A program made the translations under genes and the position numbers. Source: Actinomycetota bacterium (GTDB lineage: Bacteria > Actinomycetota > Actinomycetes > Nanopelagicales > Nanopelagicaceae). Taken from it: a stretch of DNA of 64,000 bases. Location: positions 1 through 64,000 of the forward strand of contig CANFVU010000005.1 in assembly GCA_947450545.1 (NCBI GenBank), written 5' to 3'. Under the pieces are notes generated by a model. It was not told the DNA's origin and did no database searches. It saw nothing but the letters and a program-made list of their open reading frames with translations. This document shows positions 29,418 through 38,143 of the stretch, in pieces; the first letter of the stretch is position 1, and each line of letters begins with the position of its first letter.

Positions 29418-30614
29418 TTAAGGGCGAGTAAATTGCACGACGCATTCCACGTGTGATGTCATCGGGAAAAGGTCATATCCCACGATGTGAGAGATGGAAT
29501 AACCGCCTTCTGTGAGGTATTTCGCATCGCGTGCCAGGGATGCGGGGTCACACGAGACATAGACGATAGTTCGAGGCGCCAATCGCAACATTTGATCGAC
29601 GACCTCTTTGCCTGCTCCAGTCCGAGGCGGATCTAGCAGAATGACAGTGGAGCGCGCAATCTTCTTCAGTTCATTCTCAACGCGACCAACATGTACTTCT
29701 ACATTTTTCGTGAGTGCAAAACCTTTTTTAGCATCGCTTGTTGCATGGCGATCGAGTTCAATCAGATGAACTTTTCCCGTAGAACCTACGCGCTTCGACA
29801 TTGCTGCTGCGAAGAGGCCGGCACCACCATAAAGATCGCACACAATGTCTCCATCTTGGAGTGCAAGAAGTTGCATGGCTTCCGTGACAAGCGTTGAAGG
29901 AGCTCTCTTATGTCCTTGCCAAAATGAAACCGCTGAAACTCTATAGGAAAGCCCATTCACTTCTTCGTGAAGTTCAGTTGCTCCAGAAATACTTCTTCCA
30001 GCACGAGATAGGTTGACTTGCCCTTTGCTAGAAACCGCAAGCTCTAAACGATCTTTCCCATTCCATTTGCGAGTTGCGATTTCGGATACTTTCATCTCTT
30101 CAACTGCGAGAAGACAGTCCTCAACTTCGACAACATCATTACTACGATTTCCAAAAAGACCAAGGCGTCCTTGTGGTGAAACTGCAAAATCCATTCGTGT
30201 GCGCCAGCGCAAACCGTTGAGAGGTTCAACGCCTTTCACATCGAGATCTATCTCGATTCCGCCGAGACGCGAAAATTGCTCAATGACAACGCGGCGCTTC
30301 AATTCCCGTTGGAAGGCCAAATCAATATGTTGGAAATCGCAGCCTCCGCAGCCGCCTGGATGCGCGTACGAGCACGGTGCTTCCACGCGAGCTGGTGATG
30401 CTTCTAAGACTTCGACGACATCGGCACGAACTACTTTGGAACTTGTGGATGTAATTTCGATAACCGCTTTTTCGCCAGTAATACCGTGGCGAACAAAAAT
30501 AACTTGGCCATTGTGGCGGGCGATGAAGTGCCCTCCGTGGGCTACGTTGCCAATTTCAACTGTAACGCGATCCCCTACAGATAATCGATCCGCTTCCTGC
30601 ATCTCCGTATCCAC
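29418..30614 (-). CDS. TRAM-domain class I SAM-dependent RNA methyltransferase (TrmA/RumA family)
   Basis: TRAM N-term, YAHPGGCGGCDFQHI cluster, LDPPRTGAGKEVV, VSCDPASLARD. Confidence 0.9.
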   Translation of the reverse strand: MDTEMQEADRLSVGDRVTVEIGNVAHGGHFIARHNGQVIFVRHGITGEKAVIEITSTSSKVVRADVVEVLEASPARVEAPCSYAHPGGCGGCDFQHIDLAFQRELKRRVVIEQFSRLGGIEIDLDVKGVEPLNGLRWRTRMDFAVSPQGRLGLFGNRSNDVVEVEDCLLAVEEMKVSEIATRKWNGKDRLELAVSSKGQVNLSRAGRSISGATELHEEVNGLSYRVSAVSFWQGHKRAPSTLVTEAMQLLALQDGDIVCDLYGGAGLFAAAMSKRVGSTGKVHLIELDRHATSDAKKGFALTKNVEVHVGRVENELKKIARSTVILLDPPRTGAGKEVVDQMLRLAPRTIVYVSCDPASLARDAKYLTEGGYSISHIVGYDLFPMTSHVECVVQFTRP

Positions 30615-30646
30615 AGTGCAGAGCCTAAAGGGTGTAAGTTCTCCCT

Positions 30647-31312
30647 GTGCACGTAGTCATCATGGGATGTGGTCGCGTCGGTTCAGCTCTCGCTATTGAG
30701 CTTGAGGCTCTTGGCCATTCCGTTTCTGTCATCGATCAAAACCGTGAAGCTTTTCGTCGCCTCGGCCCTGATTTCAAAGGTCGCACAATCGCTGGTGTGG
30801 GTTTCGACAGAGACACACTTCTTGAAGCGGGAATTGAATCTGCTGGTGCCTTTGCTGCAGTTTCAAATGGTGACAACTCAAATATTCTCGCAGCGCGCGT
30901 TGCTCGCGAAAGTTATGGGGTCAAGAACGTTGTTGCTCGAATTTACGATCCAGGCCGTGCGGAAATTTATCAACGTCTTGGCATCCCTACCGTGGCAACA
31001 GTTCTATGGGCTACCGACCAAATTTTGCGAAAGCTTGCTCCCGAAGGTTCTCGCTCTGAATGGAGAGATCAAACCGCAACTGTTGAGCTCTGCGAAGTCG
31101 TTCTTCACACAGATTGGTATGGCAAGCCTGCTTCACTTATCGACCAGAAAACTCCAGCTCGCGTTGCATTCATTACACGCATCGGTGAAGGTTTAATTCC
31201 TACCGAACATACAGTTATTCAAGAAGGCGATCTCGTTCATGTAATGGTCGCTGAAAAAGATCGCTCAAAGACAGATTCAATCTTGGCGAACTCGCCAGAT
31301 CAGGTGGGCTAA
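30647..31312 (+). CDS. Potassium channel/transport regulatory protein TrkA-type (CeoB-like)
   Basis: VVIMGCGRVGSALAIELEALGHSVSVIDQ RCK_N domain; paired with second TrkA; GTG start. Confidence 0.9.
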   Translation: MHVVIMGCGRVGSALAIELEALGHSVSVIDQNREAFRRLGPDFKGRTIAGVGFDRDTLLEAGIESAGAFAAVSNGDNSNILAARVARESYGVKNVVARIYDPGRAEIYQRLGIPTVATVLWATDQILRKLAPEGSRSEWRDQTATVELCEVVLHTDWYGKPASLIDQKTPARVAFITRIGEGLIPTEHTVIQEGDLVHVMVAEKDRSKTDSILANSPDQVG

Positions 31313-31314
31313 CG

Positions 31315-31974
31315 ATGAGAGTTGCAATCGCAGGAGCTGGAAATGTTGGTCGCTCTATTGCTCGCGAACTATTAGAGAACGGTCATCACGTTCTCCTCAT
31401 TGACCGCGACCCTAAGGCACTTAAAATGGAGAGCGTGCCTGCTGCAGAGTGGCTCCTCGCAGATGCGTGTGAAATTACCTCACTGGATAAGGCTCAACTT
31501 TCAAACTGTCACGTACTCGTCGCCGCCACTGGGGATGACAAAGTAAATCTTGTAGCTTCGCTTCTTGCTAAGACCGAATATGGCGTACCTCGCGTTGTTG
31601 CACGCATTAACCACCCGAAGAATGAATGGCTCTTTGATTCATCATGGGGTGTGGATGTTTCAGTATCGACCCCTCGCATCATCAGTGCCCTTGTTGAAGA
31701 AGCGGTAAGCGTTGGAGATGTTGTACGACTCTTCTCGCTTCGCCGCGGTGAAGCAAATCTCGTGGAGTTAACTCTGCCAGATAATGCTCTGTGCGTCGGA
31801 AAAACAATTGAAGAAGTTGATCTTCCCGACGATGTTTCGCTTGCTGCAATTGTTCGCGATGGCCACGTAATTTCACCTCAGCCACACATGACTTTAAGCG
31901 CTGGAGATGAGCTTCTCTTCGTAGCTACCTCTGAAGCTGAATCGCAACTTCGTATCTGTTTATTAGGTGCTTAG
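31315..31974 (+). CDS. Potassium uptake protein TrkA-type (CeoC-like)
   Basis: VAIAGAGNVGRSIARELLENGHHVLLIDRD RCK_N domain plus C-term RCK_C. Confidence 0.9.
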   Translation: MRVAIAGAGNVGRSIARELLENGHHVLLIDRDPKALKMESVPAAEWLLADACEITSLDKAQLSNCHVLVAATGDDKVNLVASLLAKTEYGVPRVVARINHPKNEWLFDSSWGVDVSVSTPRIISALVEEAVSVGDVVRLFSLRRGEANLVELTLPDNALCVGKTIEEVDLPDDVSLAAIVRDGHVISPQPHMTLSAGDELLFVATSEAESQLRICLLGA

Positions 31975-32597
31975 TTCTCTTCAACTTTAACGCTTGGCAC
32001 TTTCTTCAAAATTTGCCATGTAAGCCATCCCGCTAGAAGGAATAGTGGATAGCCCATGATCAAACGTGCAGTTCCAAGAGCTGTCAGATTTCCTGCTTTA
32101 TAGAGCGGATACTGAACAAGGAGACGAGAGAGAAAGAGCCCAACCCAAATCCATCCAGCGCGAATGTACGCACGTTTTCTTTCAGGGACTTTTCGCCAAG
32201 CAAGGTTCTCTCCAAGAATAGGACCGAGCATCAGACCGAGAAGTGGCCAACCAGAAAGATTTAAAAGCGCGTAAGCAATTCCGTAACCAAAATTGGTCCA
32301 TAGCCCTGGCAGATAGAAATCTTGTGCTTTACCGCTGTGACGGGCAAGAAGCGCACAAATTCCAATTCCTATAAACCCGGAGATTGCATGCTGCAAAGTA
32401 TCTCGAGTAACCAATCGCACCACAGCAAATATTGCAGAAAGCGAGAGTGAGAGGATGAGTGAAAAGTTCAAATTATGCGTAACATTAAAAGCGATTAAGA
32501 AAACAATCGACGGCACACCGCTATCGATAAGACCTCGAGTGCCTCCGAAGGCGCCCATGACTTTTGCGCGATCGTCGCGGTCATCAGGAGTTGTCAT
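31971..32597 (-). CDS. DUF3159 domain-containing membrane protein
   Basis: 208 aa multi-TM; conserved position next to trkA pair/dut. Confidence 0.82.
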   Translation of the reverse strand: MTTPDDRDDRAKVMGAFGGTRGLIDSGVPSIVFLIAFNVTHNLNFSLILSLSLSAIFAVVRLVTRDTLQHAISGFIGIGICALLARHSGKAQDFYLPGLWTNFGYGIAYALLNLSGWPLLGLMLGPILGENLAWRKVPERKRAYIRAGWIWVGLFLSRLLVQYPLYKAGNLTALGTARLIMGYPLFLLAGWLTWQILKKVPSVKVEEN

Positions 32598-33034
32598 TAC
32601 TTACCTGTCGATCCGAAACCACCATCACTGCGGTGGGTCCCCGGAAGTGATTGGACTTCGATAAATTCGGCGCGTTCCACTTTTTGGATAACAAGTTGGG
32701 CAATACGGTCACCCTTTTTGATAACAAACGGCTCGTGCAAGTCATGGTTGATGAGAATTATTTGAAGTTCGCCGCGATATGCAGCGTCAACAGTCCCAGG
32801 AGTATTGACCATCGAAATTCCATGTTTGATTGCTAAGCCCGATCGAGGATGTACAAGTGCAACATATCCTTGAGGCAAAGCTATTGAAATTCCTGTCGGA
32901 ATAAGGGCTCGCTCCCCTGCACCTAATACGAAATCGATTCGAGAACAGAGATCAGCTCCTGCATCTCCTGGTTTGGCATAAGCCGGAGCGGGAATAGATT
33001 CATCGAGTCGCGTGATGAGAATTTCAACGTTCAT
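32597..33034 (-). CDS. dut: dUTP diphosphatase
   Basis: KPGDAGADLCSRID, HPRSGLAIKHGISMVNTPGTVDAAYRGE, RSDGGFGSTGK. Confidence 0.95.
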   Translation of the reverse strand: MNVEILITRLDESIPAPAYAKPGDAGADLCSRIDFVLGAGERALIPTGISIALPQGYVALVHPRSGLAIKHGISMVNTPGTVDAAYRGELQIILINHDLHEPFVIKKGDRIAQLVIQKVERAEFIEVQSLPGTHRSDGGFGSTGK

Positions 33035-33600
33035 GGGTTTATCTCAAAGGTAGGATCGACAAAAGCAAGAATTTCGGGGTTCTTGGTGATGGCATCGAGA
33101 TATTCCTTCGGTGCGTTATCCAAGAAATGTTTCATAGGGACAATGACAAAAAGCGAGGTTGATTTAACAGCTATCGGGCCGTCGAGAGAATTGAGATGGC
33201 CTTCAGCATATGTGTAAACCTTGCGACCAAGTTGTCCTGTGATATGCGCTCGAATATAGAGAACACTTCCGATCGGAACTGGGAGAAGAAAATCTGTTTC
33301 AAGATGGGCTGTGACTGCAGGAGATCGCAAAAGCCACATCAATTTTCCATGCGCTTCATCGAATGCAAGACTCAATAACCCACCATGAGCAAGCCCTGGT
33401 GCTCCTTGATGATTTTCGGTAACAGTAAATTCTGCGGTGAGGTTAAGTGCTTCTCCAGCGTGTGCAACCAAGTGAAGACCTGTTGGATGCAGCGAACCAC
33501 AGCCAAAGCAATGTCCAAAGTGAGAAGGAATCTTCTCTCCGGGCTTTGGTGATTCAGGATGGCGCTCAGGAATCGTTGCGCCCGCTGGCATTGTGCTCAC
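33031..33600 (-). CDS. PaaI-family hot-dog thioesterase
   Basis: GLAHGGLLSLAFDEAHGKLM, hot-dog fold pattern. Confidence 0.85.
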   Translation of the reverse strand: MSTMPAGATIPERHPESPKPGEKIPSHFGHCFGCGSLHPTGLHLVAHAGEALNLTAEFTVTENHQGAPGLAHGGLLSLAFDEAHGKLMWLLRSPAVTAHLETDFLLPVPIGSVLYIRAHITGQLGRKVYTYAEGHLNSLDGPIAVKSTSLFVIVPMKHFLDNAPKEYLDAITKNPEILAFVDPTFEINP

Positions 33601-33654
33601 AATCGCGATTCTAACTCATTTATGTTTTAGTAGCGCCTTAGATAGGCTTGCATT

Positions 33655-34092
33655 GTGCGGCAGAAACGTGAGTGGAGAGATCGATGGAGCTTTGGGCTCT
33701 GGATATTCCTGCTTTTGATGAATCTGAGTTTTGCTCTTGCTCTATGGGCAGCTTTTGATACGCGGGCTGCTGTCATTGATTTTCTCATCACGCTAGGAAT
33801 CACGATCTACTTATCGCGCTCAACGCTTCTCAGAATATCCCTTGAGAACGACTGGCTCTACATAGGTGGCGCAAAGATTGAAAGTAAATTCATCGAATCC
33901 ATTGACGTCTTAGATAAATCTGAGATCTCTCTTCTCCGAACTCAAAACGCTGACCCAAATGCCTATTTAGATTTACGTTTCTGGGTTCCTCGCGGAATTA
34001 AAATTAACCTCAACGATTCACGAGATTACACGCCATATTGGCTTGTGAGCACAAATGATGGAGCAAAAATTAAAGAGGCATTGCGAAAGTAA
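33655..34092 (+). CDS. DUF3093 domain-containing protein
   Basis: N-terminal TM pair then RFWVPRGIKINLNDSRDYTPYWLVST; GTG start. Confidence 0.82.
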   Translation: MRQKREWRDRWSFGLWIFLLLMNLSFALALWAAFDTRAAVIDFLITLGITIYLSRSTLLRISLENDWLYIGGAKIESKFIESIDVLDKSEISLLRTQNADPNAYLDLRFWVPRGIKINLNDSRDYTPYWLVSTNDGAKIKEALRK

Positions 34093-34389
34093 TTATTCGC
34101 AATCTTTGCAGACAGCTTTAGCGCCTTCGCCCTTTGCAAGTTGAGTGATGTGGTGGACCAAGAAGCAACGAGAGCATGTGAACTCATCTTCTTGCTTTGG
34201 TACAACGCGAACGGTGAGTTCTTCACCTGAAAGATCTGCGCCAGGAAGCTCGAGATTTTCTGCAGCTTCTTCTTCATCAACATCGACCTGACCTGATTGA
34301 GCATCAGCACGACGAGCTTTGAGTTCCTCTAATGACTCTTCATGTAGCTCTTCATCCGTTTTTCTCGGTGTGTCATAATCGGTAGCCAT
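34093..34389 (-). CDS. DUF4193 domain-containing protein
   Basis: MATDYDTPRKTDEE... acidic; C-term FTCSRCFLVHHITQLA...VCKDCE zinc ribbon. Confidence 0.88.
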   Translation of the reverse strand: MATDYDTPRKTDEELHEESLEELKARRADAQSGQVDVDEEEAAENLELPGADLSGEELTVRVVPKQEDEFTCSRCFLVHHITQLAKGEGAKAVCKDCE

Positions 34390-34486
34390 AGCACCCCCCT
34401 TTAAATTTCATGTCGGCGAATCTGCCAACAGGCGGATAGTGCCGTGTATTTCTGTATCTGCCTAATGAACCGGCGGCGTGTCGGGA

Positions 34487-35182
34487 TTATTCCCGATTTT
34501 GAGTACGTTTGACCGCTTCCTGAGTGCGATATGCCTTGATGGCGCCGTGATTTCCCGAGAGAAGAATCTCTGGAACAGAAAGACCTCTCCACTCAACCGG
34601 TTTGGTGTAATTGGGATATTCCACAATCGCCTCACCCTCAACTGTCAAAGTATGTGACTCTTCCGCAAGTGATTCAGGGTTTCCAAGAACTCCTGGGATC
34701 AAACGAATAATCGCTTCGAGCATCACCAATGTGGCAACTTCCCCACCGTTGAGAACATAGTCTCCGATAGAAACTTCATGAACAATAAATTGTGGTTGAG
34801 ATGAATAAAACTCTGTAACTCGGTGATCAATACCTTCATAGCGACCGCAAGCGAAAATAAGGTGTTCAAAAGATGCAAACTCTTGGGCCATCGCTTGATC
34901 AAATTTCTTTCCGGCAGGCGTCAAAATGACGAGATGGTTAGCTTGAGACGTTGCTACTTCATCAATTGCTTTTCCCCAGGGTTCTGGAGACATGACCATC
35001 CCAGCACCGCCACCATATGGTGTGTCATCTACGCTTTTGTGAATTCCGCCGGCATGATCGCGAAGGTCGTGTACAGAAATATTGACGAGGCCCGATGCGC
35101 GCGCTTTACCGATCAGCGAGAGGTCAAGCGCGGAAAAATAGCCAGGGAAGATAGAGATGAGGTCATACTTCGGCATCGCCAT
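34487..35182 (-). CDS. trmD: tRNA (guanine-N1)-methyltransferase
   Basis: FACGRYEGIDHRV, IGDYVLNGGEVA; start chosen at internal Met near 35182/35176. Confidence 0.94.
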   Translation of the reverse strand: MAMPKYDLISIFPGYFSALDLSLIGKARASGLVNISVHDLRDHAGGIHKSVDDTPYGGGAGMVMSPEPWGKAIDEVATSQANHLVILTPAGKKFDQAMAQEFASFEHLIFACGRYEGIDHRVTEFYSSQPQFIVHEVSIGDYVLNGGEVATLVMLEAIIRLIPGVLGNPESLAEESHTLTVEGEAIVEYPNYTKPVEWRGLSVPEILLSGNHGAIKAYRTQEAVKRTQNRE

Positions 35183-35696
35183 CCCCCATTCCAAGGTTGA
35201 GAAGTCCTGAAGGCGGATCAATCGTAATGATTTTATTGATGACATCAACGCCAGGAACAATTTCAAGTACAAATGGAATTAACACTTCTCCATTTTTACC
35301 CTCAACAGCGAGCAAGTCCTGACCAGGCAGATTGATGACATCAGTCAGAGTCCCAACTCTCTGCCCATCAACTGTGATGACTTGTGCGCCAAGAAGTTGT
35401 TGGACGTGAAATTCATCTTCATCCTCAAGTTCTTCATCCACATCAACATCTGCGAGCAGAAGAACATCACGAAGTTTTTCTACTTGCGTGCGATCTTTTA
35501 CTTGTGTGAATTTAAGCAAGAGCACGCCATTGTGACCGCGTGCAGTTTCAACAGTTAAAGGACCGTGATGTGCAGGATCTGTGGTGAGTTGTGCGCCGAC
35601 GTAAAAACGCTCGTCAGGAAGATCAGTACGAACTTCTACTGTGGCCTCGCCAAGAACTCCGTGTGCGCGGCCAATTCGACCAACGACTAGGAGCAC
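35163..35696 (-). CDS. rimM: Ribosome maturation factor RimM
   Basis: VGRIGRAHGVLGEATVEVRTD; syntenic. Confidence 0.92.
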   Translation of the reverse strand: MLLVVGRIGRAHGVLGEATVEVRTDLPDERFYVGAQLTTDPAHHGPLTVETARGHNGVLLLKFTQVKDRTQVEKLRDVLLLADVDVDEELEDEDEFHVQQLLGAQVITVDGQRVGTLTDVINLPGQDLLAVEGKNGEVLIPFVLEIVPGVDVINKIITIDPPSGLLNLGMGDGDAEV

Positions 35697-35698
35697 TA

Positions 35699-35938
35699 TT
35701 AACGAGCCTCGTCAGCCTCGATGAGATCAACGCGAACAGAACGACCAGCAATTGCGCTGACGACTGTGCGAAGTGCGCGAGCAGTGCGACCGTTTCGACC
35801 GATCACCTTGCCAATATCTTCTGGATTTACGCGCACCTCTAAAGTTGTTCCACGACGGTGATTCTTTTCGGTAATGACGACATCCTCAGGATTATCGACG
35901 ATACCTTTTACGAGATGCTCGAGAGCCTCATCAATCAT
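35699..35938 (-). CDS. KH-domain RNA-binding protein (KhpA-like)
   Basis: 79 aa; VNPEDIGKVIGRNGRTARALR GxxG motif; between rpsP and rimM. Confidence 0.92.
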   Translation of the reverse strand: MIDEALEHLVKGIVDNPEDVVITEKNHRRGTTLEVRVNPEDIGKVIGRNGRTARALRTVVSAIAGRSVRVDLIEADEAR

Positions 35939-35940
35939 GG

Positions 35941-36492
35941 TTATTCGGCAGCCGCTTCTTCAACAACTGCTTCGACTGCTGCAGGTGCTTCGACTACTGC
36001 TTCTTCAGACAAGTTTTCTTCTTCTGTCGCAGCTACAGCTGGAACCTCTGCCTCAGCATGTGATTCTTCGGCTTGGACAGGATTTGCCTTAGCAGCAAGC
36101 TTTTCAGCAGCCTTCTTCTTCAAAGTTGTTGCACCATCTGCAGGTTCAGCCATTGCTTCTTTAACAGCAGCTTCATATGCAATGCGCTTATGTGGCTTCT
36201 CTGCAATTGTCTTGAGAGTGCCTTCAGCTCCAGGTAGGCCCTTAGCTTTCTGCCAATCACCTGTGATCTTCAAAATTGCCTCTACAGCTTCAGTTGGTTG
36301 TGCACCGACTCCGAGCCAGTACTGCACGCGATCAGACTTCACTTGAATAAAGGAAGGCTCTGAAATTGGTGAGTAGCGACCGATCTCTTCAATCTGCTTT
36401 GAGTTACGAGCAGAACGAGCATCAGCAACAACAATTCGGTAATGAGGTGTGCGAATCTTTCCAAGACGCATCAACTTAATCTTTACAGCCAC
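35941..36492 (-). CDS. rpsP: 30S ribosomal protein S16 with long Ala/Glu-rich C-terminal extension
   Basis: [31 protein letters not shown]. Confidence 0.95.
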   Translation of the reverse strand: MAVKIKLMRLGKIRTPHYRIVVADARSARNSKQIEEIGRYSPISEPSFIQVKSDRVQYWLGVGAQPTEAVEAILKITGDWQKAKGLPGAEGTLKTIAEKPHKRIAYEAAVKEAMAEPADGATTLKKKAAEKLAAKANPVQAEESHAEAEVPAVAATEEENLSEEAVVEAPAAVEAVVEEAAAE

Positions 36493-36640
36493 GTTACTCC
36501 TATTAAAAAATTCGGATTCTCGCGTTTCGACAGTGGGAGCGTCGATTCACTCGTTATCCATATTGGTTGAATTTGGATCTGGCGCCAGGGGTAGAGGGCC
36601 CCGGTACAGGGTCGTAATTCTGCCAGCAAGGGCTCTTAAG
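36493..36640 (-). promoter_or_regulatory. rpsP upstream/leader region with hairpin (36585-36604)
   Basis: On minus strand CCGGGG-CCCTCTA-CCCCTGG hairpin downstream of a CAGAAT -10-like element; 167-nt gap in an otherwise tightly packed operon. Confidence 0.4.
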
Positions 36641-36659
36641 CCCAAATCGACCGTACTTC

Positions 36660-38126
36660 TTATTCGGCAGCCTCAGCAGCTCGCTTTGCTGGATTTCCTG
36701 AGCGTGATTTCTTCTTTGGCGGGGTCTGTCCTGGCTTTTTCATTGGCGCCATTCCCGGCACTCCTGGCATCTGCGGCATCCCAGCCATACCTGGAATGTT
36801 TGGCAATCCTCCACCATTGCGCATCTGCTTCATTACTTTTTGAGCCTGCGTGAAGCGATCTACCAAATTATTTACTTCTGAAACTTGTCGCCCACTTCCC
36901 TTTGCAATTCGAGCACGACGAGATCCATTAAGAACTTTTGGATCGTGGCGTTCAAGTGGAGTCATGGATTGCACAATTGATTGGGTGCGAGTCAATTCAT
37001 TATCGTCAATGCTTTCCAACTGCTTCTTCATCGCTCCGGATTGCGCGCCTGGAAGCATTCCTAATAGCTTGGACATCGAGCCCATTTTCTTCATCGCTTC
37101 TAACTGCGAGAGAAAATCATCCAAAGTAAAGTCTTCACCGCTTGCAAATTTCTTCTCTAACTTCTCGGTGGTATCTGAATCCATTGCGCTCTTTGCTTGT
37201 TCAGCAAGAGTTTGGATATCTCCCAATCCAAGTATGCGAGAAGCCATCCGGTCTGGGTAGAAGAGATCGAAATCTTCACTCTTTTCACCTGTTGAAGCAA
37301 ACATGATCGGACGCTGAGTTTTAGCAACGATAGAAAGCGCTGCGCCGCCACGAGCATCACCATCGAGTTTGGTGAGTACAACACCATCAAATCCCACACC
37401 TTCAAGAAATGCTTGCGCAGTGCGAACTGCATCTTGGCCAATCATGGCATCGACAACAAAGAGAATTTCATCTGGGTTGACTGCATCTCTAATATCAATC
37501 GCTTGCTGCATCAATTCAGCATCGACACCCAGGCGACCAGCAGTATCAACAATGACGATGTTGTGCAATTTATCTTGAGCAAATTTCAAACCAGCTCGTG
37601 CAACCGCAACAGGATCGCCTACGCCATTTCCTGGCTCTGGTGCAAAGACAGGAACATTGACTCCCGCACCCACCTGTTGGAGCTGAGTAACCGCGTTAGG
37701 GCGTTGAAGATCTGACGCAACTAGAAGCGGAGTATTGCCTTGCTTCTTCAAATACAGAGCAAGCTTTGCGGCGAGAGTTGTTTTTCCTGCACCTTGAAGA
37801 CCAGCAAGCATGATGACTGTTGGCGGTTTCTTTGCCAAACGAATGCGACGTGCGCTCCCGCCGAGAATTGCGGTGAGCTCCTCATTGATGATGGTGAAAA
37901 TCGCTTGTGAAGGGTTGATTCCTTTATTTACTTCATCGAGTTGCTCAATCGAGCGCTCTTTAATCTGAGAGATGAAGTTGTCAGTTACTTCAAGAGCAAC
38001 ATCGGATTCGAGAAGTGCACTTTTAATCTCTTCACAAATGTCATCGATATCCCCACTCTTGATGCGGCCTTTCGAGCGCAGCGCAGAGAAAGCCTTGGAG
38101 AACTTTGATGAGAGAGAATCAAACAC
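36660..38126 (-). CDS. ffh: Signal recognition particle protein Ffh
   Basis: GLQGAGKTTLAAKLA, DTAGR, TKLDGDARGGAAL, Met-rich M domain; GTG start. Confidence 0.96.
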   Translation of the reverse strand: MFDSLSSKFSKAFSALRSKGRIKSGDIDDICEEIKSALLESDVALEVTDNFISQIKERSIEQLDEVNKGINPSQAIFTIINEELTAILGGSARRIRLAKKPPTVIMLAGLQGAGKTTLAAKLALYLKKQGNTPLLVASDLQRPNAVTQLQQVGAGVNVPVFAPEPGNGVGDPVAVARAGLKFAQDKLHNIVIVDTAGRLGVDAELMQQAIDIRDAVNPDEILFVVDAMIGQDAVRTAQAFLEGVGFDGVVLTKLDGDARGGAALSIVAKTQRPIMFASTGEKSEDFDLFYPDRMASRILGLGDIQTLAEQAKSAMDSDTTEKLEKKFASGEDFTLDDFLSQLEAMKKMGSMSKLLGMLPGAQSGAMKKQLESIDDNELTRTQSIVQSMTPLERHDPKVLNGSRRARIAKGSGRQVSEVNNLVDRFTQAQKVMKQMRNGGGLPNIPGMAGMPQMPGVPGMAPMKKPGQTPPKKKSRSGNPAKRAAEAAE

Positions 38127-38143
38127 GGGGGAAGAATACCTAC

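Noticed and set aside
30013-30699. 228-aa ORF antisense to the TRAM methyltransferase
   Set aside because: S/T/R-rich frame product of a shadow; overlaps two confident genes and their divergent promoters.
34401-34592. 63-aa ORF downstream of trmD
   Set aside because: Overlaps the trmD 3' end out of frame; no SD or motif.
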